From contig JAEYXC010000250.1 of NCBI GenBank assembly GCA_023428655.1, positions 1 to 5,160 of the forward strand: 5,160 nt of DNA. Reading direction: 5' to 3'. The position numbers and the translations under genes were made by a program. Under the pieces are notes generated by a model. It saw only the letters and a program-made list of their open reading frames with translations. It had not been told where the DNA came from and searched no databases. Of the stretch, positions 1-4,315 are shown piece by piece. The first letter of the stretch is position 1. Each line of letters starts with the position of its first letter. The stretch is from Bacillota bacterium (GTDB taxonomy: Bacteria; Bacillota; Clostridia; Lachnospirales; Lachnospiraceae).

Positions 1-209
1 TGAAGCGATTCTCAGATAGCGGGAATACGGTTGTAGTGATTGAGCATAATTTGGATGTGATAAAGACAGCGGATTATATTATCGATATCGGACCGGAGGG
101 TGGCGATAAGGGTGGTACGGTGGTAGCCAAAGGAACACCGGAGCAGATCGCTAAGAATAAGAATTCTTATACCGGAATCTATGTTAAGAAATCGCTGGAG
201 AGTAAATAG
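1..209 (+). CDS. uvrA: UvrABC excinuclease subunit A, C-terminal fragment
   Basis: This is the 3' end of a gene that begins before the window; 68 codons plus TAG are visible, in frame from base 3. UvrA is the cytoplasmic ATPase that, with UvrB, finds bulky DNA lesions for nucleotide excision repair. The fragment reads VVVIEHNLDVIKTADYIIDI followed by GPEGGDKGG, the distinctive end of the second ABC ATPase domain of UvrA. VIEHNLDVI holds the switch (H-loop) histidine. GPEGG is the UvrA-specific stretch after the D-loop region, followed by the usual GTPEQIA turn and a short charged tail (KKSLESK). Nothing suggests truncation at the 3' end. Walker A, the signature motif and the zinc fingers lie outside the window. 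The next gene starts only 15 bases downstream with its own ribosome binding site, so co-transcription is likely. Confidence 0.96.
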   Translation, partial: KRFSDSGNTVVVIEHNLDVIKTADYIIDIGPEGGDKGGTVVAKGTPEQIAKNKNSYTGIYVKKSLESK

Positions 210-224
210 GATACGGAGGAGAAG

Positions 225-806
225 ATGGAGAACAGTTTCTATGCTATGATGTCCAGAATGAAATATATTGAGCGTTGGGCGTTGATGCGTAACTCGATTA
301 CAGAAAATATCAGTGAACATTCGCTTGAGGTCAGCATTCTGGCACATGCCTTGGCAGTGATCAGTAAGGAACGCCTGGGGAAGCAGTTGAATGCAGAGCG
401 GGCGGCCTTAATCGGTATTTACCATGATGCCACAGAGATTATTACAGGTGATATGCCCACACCCATCAAATATTTTAATGAGAGTATCCAGGGAGCCTTC
501 AAGGCGGTCGAACATGCTGCAGCGGATCGCCTTCTCAATATGCTCCCGGAGGATATCCGTAGGAGCTATGAAACCGTATTTTTTCCGAAGGAGGAGGAGG
601 CTTATCTGTGGAGGTTAGTTAAGGCAGCTGATAAGCTATCCGCCTTGATTAAGTGCATTGAGGAAAGAAAGACCGGCAATAGTGAATTTATCAGTGCAGA
701 GAAATCACTGCGTGATATATTGGCTTCTATGATGCTGGAGGAAGTTGATATATTCATGTCAGAATTTCTGCCTTCATACGATAAAACCTTGGATGAGCTT
801 AATTAG
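225..806 (+). CDS. yfbR: 5'-deoxynucleotidase, YfbR-type HD-domain phosphohydrolase
   Basis: This 193-residue protein closely resembles E. coli YfbR (199 aa), a cytoplasmic metal-dependent enzyme that removes the 5'-phosphate from deoxyribonucleoside monophosphates and so tunes dNTP pools. The similarity runs end to end. Visible motifs are SRMKYIERWALMRN at 10-23 (substrate-pocket R17 and W18), ENISEHSLEV at 27-36 (metal ligand H32), YHDATEIITGDMPTPIKYFN at 66-85 (H67, D68, E71 and D76) and LVKAADKLSALIKCIEE at 131-147 (metal ligand D136). These correspond to E. coli R18, W19, H33, H68, D69, E72, D77 and D137, all shifted by one, so the enzyme should be active. The ATG start follows a GGAGGAG ribosome binding site at good spacing and aligns with the family N-terminus. 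No terminator is seen between it and uvrA. Assignment to the family is firm; the exact substrate is inferred. Confidence 0.94.
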   Translation: MENSFYAMMSRMKYIERWALMRNSITENISEHSLEVSILAHALAVISKERLGKQLNAERAALIGIYHDATEIITGDMPTPIKYFNESIQGAFKAVEHAAADRLLNMLPEDIRRSYETVFFPKEEEAYLWRLVKAADKLSALIKCIEERKTGNSEFISAEKSLRDILASMMLEEVDIFMSEFLPSYDKTLDELN

Positions 807-834
807 CAACCAATGGTTGACAAAATGTTATACT
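807..834 (+). promoter_or_regulatory. Candidate extended -10 promoter with overlapping palindromic operator
   Basis: An extended -10 element, TG (826-827) plus TATACT (829-834), lies 72 bases upstream of the HTH-DUF5680 gene and is a plausible promoter for it. Its expected -35 zone is occupied by a perfect 13-nt palindrome, CAACCA-A-TGGTTG (807-819), starting right after the yfbR stop codon. A further TTGGT half (838-842) lies just downstream of the -10. This arrangement would suit repression, perhaps autoregulation by the HTH protein, but that is inference. A TTGACA at 817-822 is badly spaced for this -10 and has no better partner. Confidence 0.45.
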
Positions 835-905
835 TAGTTGGTGGTATTCATAGTCAAAATTTATTATGCTGATTCATGAGGATATTATCATGAAGAAAGG
901 CAGGA

Positions 906-1589
906 ATGAATATGAAATTTCAAGCAAAAATCAGTCAGATTAGGAAGGATAAAGGGCTATCCCAGGAGGAGCTTGCAGAGAAGCTTGGAGTATCCAGGCA
1001 GGCAATTGCAAAATGGGAGGCAGGCTTAAGCTACCCGGATGTGGATAATCTAATCGGATTAAGTACATTATTTCAGATTAGTATTGACAGTATGCTTAAG
1101 ACAGAGGAGGATTGCTGTAGTGCCTATGAACCCGGTAAGAAGCGAGCATTGAGTAATGAGATAATTACGTTCTTATGCAAAGCAAAGAGAGAGTGCTATG
1201 CGGGCAAAGACAACGAAGTGGCCTCTTCAAAGCCAAATTCTCATGACTATCGTTTTGCAGAGGGGGATTATACCTATTTGGATACCTTCTTTGGTGGAGA
1301 GAAGTTTATCGGTGAAGAGGTGCTTTATACGAAGGAGATTCCGGTCTACTCTATGAATTATGTGGGTCGGGTTCTTGGCGACGGTTTTTCCGGGGACTTT
1401 CTTAAGGAGGCATTATTGCTTGTACCGGAGGAGGAGCCGTACCGTGGCCCTTCTATTTACAGAAATGGGGATTATTCCTACCATTGTATCATAAATGGAG
1501 ATGTAGAATGGTTTCAGGGCTATGAAGAGATATTCCTTCTAAATCGTCGAATTTATGAATGTCATTTTCATGGTGGAATCATTAAATAA
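906..1589 (+). CDS. HTH (XRE/Cro-cI type) protein with C-terminal DUF5680 domain
   Basis: This is a 227-residue cytoplasmic protein with two parts. Residues 8-62 form a classical HTH_3 DNA-binding domain (KISQIRKDKGLSQEELAEKL, then GVSRQAIAKWEAG, with a conserved second half YPDVDNLIGLSTLFQISIDSML). Residues about 85-227 match my recollection of DUF5680: ITFLCKAKRECYAG, the SKPNSHDYRFAEGDYTYLDT region, FGGEKFIGEE, SMNYVGRVL, FSGDFLKEALLLVPEE, PYRGP and the terminal YECHFHGGIIK. DUF5680 has no known function and is often fused to such HTH domains. The fusion suggests a transcription regulator whose C-terminal domain senses a ligand or partner. The start is ambiguous. ATG at 906 lies five bases after GAAAGG. 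ATG at 912 (MKFQAKIS) lies six bases after AGGA and gives the more usual family N-terminus. No membrane segments are seen. The gene probably has its own promoter upstream. Confidence 0.88.
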   Translation: MNMKFQAKISQIRKDKGLSQEELAEKLGVSRQAIAKWEAGLSYPDVDNLIGLSTLFQISIDSMLKTEEDCCSAYEPGKKRALSNEIITFLCKAKRECYAGKDNEVASSKPNSHDYRFAEGDYTYLDTFFGGEKFIGEEVLYTKEIPVYSMNYVGRVLGDGFSGDFLKEALLLVPEEEPYRGPSIYRNGDYSYHCIINGDVEWFQGYEEIFLLNRRIYECHFHGGIIK

Positions 1590-1721
1590 GGGTATCACCA
1601 AAGGACTACGCTCAAAATAGGTAACTTCAGGAATTCATAAGGAGTAAGAGAGAGAAAGCTTTGTATTGGAATGCAGTTATGACATTCGTGCTTGATATCA
1701 AAGAAAAGTGAGGAAGCTGAC
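1590..1721. other. Intergenic gap without a convincing promoter or terminator
   Basis: These 132 bases separate the HTH-DUF5680 gene from the AlkZ-related gene. I see no stable hairpin with a T-run after the first gene and no well-spaced -35/-10 pair. An AAGGAG (1639-1644) is followed by no well-placed start codon. The two genes may be co-transcribed, but this is not shown. Confidence 0.5.
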
Positions 1722-2444
1722 ATGATTGAAATTGATGGAAAATGGATTATGGAGGGACTTGATCGTAAGGATGCAGGGCGAATTAAGACAAGTGAGGAAT
1801 TAACCGAATACATCAATGAGCTAGGTTTTCTCCCGCTTTTTAAGAATACGGTTGAGGGATTCTCGGTAGAGGAGATGACGGCAGCCGAGGGCTGGTTTGG
1901 AGGTATTATAGGTGAGGATCCTTGGGCGTGGCGAGAGGTGATGGCAGAAGAGGGTAAGGTTGCTTACGGAAAGCTGTTTGCCAATCGTGCCGGCTTTATC
2001 TCGAGGGAATGGTATCCCATATTTGCAGCCTATCGTAGGGATGGTTATGATTTTGACAGTAGATATGAGGATGGATTGGCAAGCCACCGAGCAAAGAAGA
2101 TAATGGATGTTCTGGAACGGATCGATGTAATTCCATCCAACGAGCTTAAGGCAACGGCAGGGTTCACAAAAGGTGGAGAGAAGGGCTTTGAAGGTGTTAT
2201 GACTTCCCTGCAGATGCAGACCTATATTACGGTGCGAAGCTTCCGACGAAGAATCAATAAAAAGAACGAGGAATATGGCTGGTCCGTTGCTAATTTTACT
2301 CTAAGTGAGAATTTATTTGGTGCGGATTATGTGCGGTCTGGGTATCAATTATCCCGGGATGAAGCGAAGCAGAGAATACTGGATCGGGTTATGACGAGAT
2401 TCCCCTCTGCGGATCCTTTTGCGGTTGAACGGGTAATCCGTTAG
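1722..2444 (+). CDS. AlkZ-related protein (possible winged-helix DNA-glycosylase relative)
   Basis: This is a 240-residue soluble protein with no signal peptide or membrane segment. From memory it matches a family named AlkZ-related in Firmicutes genomes. Recognisable blocks are TSEELTEYINELGFLPLFKN (23-42), GFSVEEMT (46-53), EDPWAWRE (65-72), AYGKLFANRAGFISREWYPI (81-100), YRRDGYDFDSRYEDGLAS (104-121), KGGEKGFEGVMTSLQMQTYI (150-169) and YGWSVANF (185-192). AlkZ/YcaQ proteins are DNA glycosylases that unhook crosslinks and bulky alkyl lesions using a Q-x-Q or Q-x-D motif. Q164-M165-Q166 here looks similar, but its equivalence is unproven and the protein is much shorter than AlkZ, so activity should not be assumed. 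The ATG at 1722 is chosen because GTGAGGA (1708-1714) lies seven bases upstream; an in-frame TTG at 1692 has no ribosome binding site. The last codons run into a long hairpin. Confidence 0.78.
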   Translation: MIEIDGKWIMEGLDRKDAGRIKTSEELTEYINELGFLPLFKNTVEGFSVEEMTAAEGWFGGIIGEDPWAWREVMAEEGKVAYGKLFANRAGFISREWYPIFAAYRRDGYDFDSRYEDGLASHRAKKIMDVLERIDVIPSNELKATAGFTKGGEKGFEGVMTSLQMQTYITVRSFRRRINKKNEEYGWSVANFTLSENLFGADYVRSGYQLSRDEAKQRILDRVMTRFPSADPFAVERVIR

Positions 2445-2450
2445 AATGAA

Positions 2451-2563
2451 TGGCTGTTGTAAATATAGATTTGTTCTGTGTAGATGGTTATCTGGTTCAA
2501 TTAGACGTAGGACTGGGTATGAATTGAAGCAGCTCGGATTTATATTTTCAACAGCCAATTTTT
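2451..2563 (+). terminator. Long imperfect hairpin with T-run after the AlkZ-related gene
   Basis: The hairpin begins six bases after the stop codon. TGGCTGTTG (2451-2459) is complementary to CAACAGCCA (2549-2557). Pairing continues inward to 2473/2535, giving 23 positions: 19 Watson-Crick, three G.U and one mismatch (2460/2548). An inner stem, TTCAATT (2496-2502) with AATTGAA (2522-2528), caps it. ATTTTTATT follows directly. The position and T-run suggest an intrinsic terminator, but arms this long with a loop of over 60 bases are unusual. A small mobile-element remnant or a structured RNA is also possible. Confidence 0.6.
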
Positions 2564-2833
2564 ATTGTGATGGAAAGTGCATGACGATAGATTGGCCTAT
2601 ATTTATGACTACATCATGAAAAGTGGAACGGATCACTGTAATTCAGAATGTATGAATATTTTCTTAAGGTTATGGGAAATAACCCCTAGAGGGTTGCGGA
2701 AAATACATAAAAAATGTATAATTAAGATAATTAAGGTAAATATATCGATGATTTTGATTATAATTAACGATTTATATCTGATAAAGACATTGTAGCTACT
2801 TACGAATAACGTAACTTTAAAGGGGGTATTTCT
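2558..2833 (+). promoter_or_regulatory. AT-rich leader with sigma-A-like promoter for the secreted protein gene
   Basis: TTGCGG (2694-2699) and TATAAT (2717-2722) are separated by exactly 17 bases, a good vegetative promoter that predicts a leader of roughly 105 bases. Two adjoining perfect copies of ATAATTAAG (2718-2726 and 2727-2735) overlap and follow the -10, and ATAATTAA recurs at 2760-2767. A weak AACCC/GGGTT inverted repeat (2681-2685/2691-2695) overlaps the -35. A five-base-pair hairpin TTACG/CGTAA (2800-2804/2810-2814) stands just before the ribosome binding site AGGGGG (2821-2826). I found no known riboswitch and no credible gene in the stretch. Confidence 0.65.
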
Positions 2834-3973
2834 ATGTTTTTGAAATGTGATAATAGGGAAGCTAGGGAAATTTTTAAGCCGATCCAATATATCGTTCCAT
2901 TATTCCTGCTTATGACAATACTTTTAATCTGGAATAAGCCGACAACCGTACTAGCAACGTCAACCACGGGTACAATGGTTAATGTGTTTGTGGATTATGC
3001 CGATGAAACAGCAAGGGTGACAGCCGGTCCGGGAGGAAGTAATAAGTTCTACATAAGTATAGATAAACAGAAGACCTGGCAGGATGTTTACTGGGATGGT
3101 GTGGTTGATATCTCAACCCTATTTTCTACAAAGGCCGTAGATATATATTTTAAGGGAAACAGAGATACCGCAGTTAAAACAGTTACCCTGATGGCGGAAC
3201 CAAACAATGTAAAAGCAGCATATGTGATTAAGGATGGTATCGGTACAATTTCCTATTCCGTCTCAGGTGCAGCGATCGAGTACCGTAAAGGTACCAATGG
3301 TCATTGGAGGACACCACCGGCTAATTTTCTCACCTATATGTATGAGATAAAGGGAGCCACCCTGCAATTTCGATCAGCGGCCAACACTGCAACTCGTGCC
3401 GGAAAGATCATTACGGTAAAGATTCCGAAGCGACCTGCTCCTCCGTCCTTAAAGGTGGATGGAAGCAAGCTCTTGATCAGCGGTATCAAAGCCAATGTAA
3501 CACAGTATTTTAATCCGGATAGAGGGATATGGGAATTTGTAACCACGAATACTAAGGATAAGACAGTTAGTTTATATACATTAACAAAGACCAATGCGAT
3601 CGCAAATACGCCGATACCGGCAGGTGCTTATGAATTTCGTGTTTACTCGGGGGATAAGAAGGTGGTATCCGGTGTTCGGTTAATTGAAGTACCGGCACAG
3701 CCGACATTTCCTAACCAGGAATTTGTTAAGCTGGAGGGTCTAACTCTTACCATAACGGATACAGTAAAAAGATCCTATGAGTATAGTATCTTGTCAAGCT
3801 CTGGTATCTTCAATCCGGCTACGATGAAGTGGACTACGATTTCAACCAATAAACCGACAGTTATCAAGAAAGCATATCCGCAGGATCGTATCTTTGTTAG
3901 ACTAAAAAGTACGACGGATAAAATGAAGGTGGTCACTCCGGCATCTACTTGCGTCGTGTTGACTGTGAAGTAG
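2834..3973 (+). CDS. Secreted or surface protein built of four related beta-rich modules
   Basis: This 379-residue protein has no catalytic motif I recognise. The N-terminus has basic residues, then a hydrophobic segment (about 18-33, QYIVPLFLLMTILLIW) and a signal-peptidase-like VLA (39-41), so it is probably exported. No LPXTG, lipobox, SLH or C-terminal anchor is visible. The mature part falls into four modules, about 47-124, 125-201, 202-289 and 290-379. Each has an aromatic strand leading to a tryptophan (W82, W158, W233, W333), then a strand such as VDIYFKG, LQFRSA, YEFRVYSG or IFVRLKS, and the first three end in a valine-rich strand before a proline linker (TVTLMAEP, ITVKIPKRP, IEVPAQP). 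Modules 3 and 4 share FNPxxxxW. This looks like immunoglobulin-like or adhesive repeats of clostridial surface proteins. A role in adhesion or carbohydrate binding is only a guess. ATG follows AGGGGG at seven bases. Confidence 0.85.
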   Translation: MFLKCDNREAREIFKPIQYIVPLFLLMTILLIWNKPTTVLATSTTGTMVNVFVDYADETARVTAGPGGSNKFYISIDKQKTWQDVYWDGVVDISTLFSTKAVDIYFKGNRDTAVKTVTLMAEPNNVKAAYVIKDGIGTISYSVSGAAIEYRKGTNGHWRTPPANFLTYMYEIKGATLQFRSAANTATRAGKIITVKIPKRPAPPSLKVDGSKLLISGIKANVTQYFNPDRGIWEFVTTNTKDKTVSLYTLTKTNAIANTPIPAGAYEFRVYSGDKKVVSGVRLIEVPAQPTFPNQEFVKLEGLTLTITDTVKRSYEYSILSSSGIFNPATMKWTTISTNKPTVIKKAYPQDRIFVRLKSTTDKMKVVTPASTCVVLTVK

Positions 3974-4032
3974 GAAGTTGGTAGTTCAAGGTTGGATTGG
4001 TATAGATAATATAATAGATGAGAAGAATGATG

Positions 4033-4074
4033 GCCGTACAGAAGATGGATATTCTGTACGGCTAGTTGTATTTT
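4033..4074 (+). terminator. Rho-independent terminator of the secreted protein gene
   Basis: A perfect 11-bp stem, GCCGTACAGAA (4033-4043) with TTCTGTACGGC (4052-4062), encloses an eight-base loop. It is followed by a moderately T-rich tail, TAGTTGTATTTT. It lies 60 bases after the stop codon of the modular secreted protein. The tail is imperfect, so termination may be partial. Confidence 0.8.
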
Positions 4075-4076
4075 AG

Positions 4077-4145
4077 GAGGAGTGATGAAATCGAGGAAAG
4101 CAACAAGCCTGTCTTAGTTGCCAGCCGCTTCGCGACTGTCAACAT
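4077..4145. repeat. 69-nt tandem repeat, copy 1
   Basis: This is the first of two directly adjoining copies of a 69-nt unit; they agree at 65 of 69 positions. Three of the differences cluster in GATGAAATC versus GACGTTATC, and the fourth is the last base. The unit holds two potential stems that share bases. Stem A is GCAACAAG (4100-4107) with CTTAGTTGC (4113-4121, one bulged A). Stem B is 4117-4128 with 4132-4143, 12-nt arms with two mismatches around a TTC loop. It starts just after the tail of the preceding terminator and is richer in GC than its surroundings. Confidence 0.9.
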
Positions 4146-4214
4146 GAGGAGTGACGTTATCGAGGAAAGCAACAAGCCTGTCTTAGTTGCCAGCCGCTTC
4201 GCGACTGTCAACAC
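4146..4214. repeat. 69-nt tandem repeat, copy 2
   Basis: This second copy has the same stems 69 bases on: stem A at 4169-4176/4182-4190 and stem B at 4186-4197/4201-4212. It continues directly into a 6-bp GC hairpin, GCGGGC (4215-4220) and GCCCGC (4225-4230) with loop TGGC. GTGACG (4151-4156) and CGTCAC (4232-4237) form a 6-nt inverted pair around copy 2 plus the GC hairpin. This suggests that the full element is the 87 bases 4151-4237 and that copy 1 lacks the GC hairpin end. Confidence 0.9.
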
Positions 4215-4235
4215 GCGGGCTGGCGCCCGCTCGTC

Positions 4236-4283
4236 ACAAATAAAAGCTTCCTTACAAGAGCGAGCTCTTGCAGGAAGCTTTGT
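4236..4283 (-). terminator. guaA terminator, probably bidirectional
   Basis: On the - strand a 10-bp stem, AAAGCTTCCT (4281-4272) with AGGAAGCTTT (4252-4243), is extended past a small bulge by CAAGAGC/GCTCTTG. It is followed by TTTTATTTGT, a good T-tract, 33 bases beyond the guaA stop codon. Read on the + strand, the same hairpin is followed by TTTGTATTTAT, so it may also stop rightward transcription. The tandem repeat element ends at the T-tract. Confidence 0.85.
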
Positions 4284-4295
4284 ATTTATGACTTG

Positions 4296-4311
4296 CAGGC
4301 TTGTAGCTTTC
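4296..4311 (-). repeat. Degenerate inverted partial copy of the 69-nt repeat beside guaA
   Basis: The - strand here reads GAAAGCTACAAGCCTG. This matches GAAAGCAACAAGCCTG in both + strand repeat copies (4096-4111 and 4165-4180) at 15 of 16 positions. With a one-base gap the likeness extends through ATCG into the guaA stop codon (4313-4316). It could be the remains of a second, inverted element. Confidence 0.5.
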
Positions 4312-4315
4312 GCGA

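Noticed and set aside
817..822. A consensus-like TTGACA box after yfbR.
   Set aside because: No -10 hexamer lies 16-18 bases downstream; the nearby TATACT is only six bases away and is better explained as an extended -10.
1661..1711. A short TTG-start frame (YWNAVMTFVLDIKEK) just before the AlkZ-related gene.
   Set aside because: It is only 16 codons and the nearest ribosome-binding-like AAGGAG is about 16 bases too far; its end overlaps the next gene's ribosome binding site. No family is recognisable.
1692..1721. An upstream in-frame TTG start extending the AlkZ-related protein by ten residues.
   Set aside because: There is no ribosome binding site before 1692, whereas GTGAGGA lies at ideal spacing before ATG 1722, and the extra residues do not fit the family N-terminus.
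2577..2795. A 72-codon GTG-start frame (HDDRLAYIYDYIMKSG...) between the long hairpin and the secreted protein gene.
   Set aside because: It has a rare start and a weak ribosome binding site, and its second half is low-complexity Ile/Lys-rich coding over the promoter of the next gene. A decayed gene cannot be excluded, but nothing supports a functional one.
2723..2833. A riboswitch in the leader of the secreted protein gene.
   Set aside because: Only a 5-bp hairpin before the ribosome binding site is seen; none of the conserved cores I know (for example c-di-GMP, SAM, TPP) is recognisable.
4077..4237. A CRISPR array, because of the directly repeated sequence.
   Set aside because: There are only two copies and they adjoin directly with no unique spacers; the 69-nt unit is too long and no cas genes are present.
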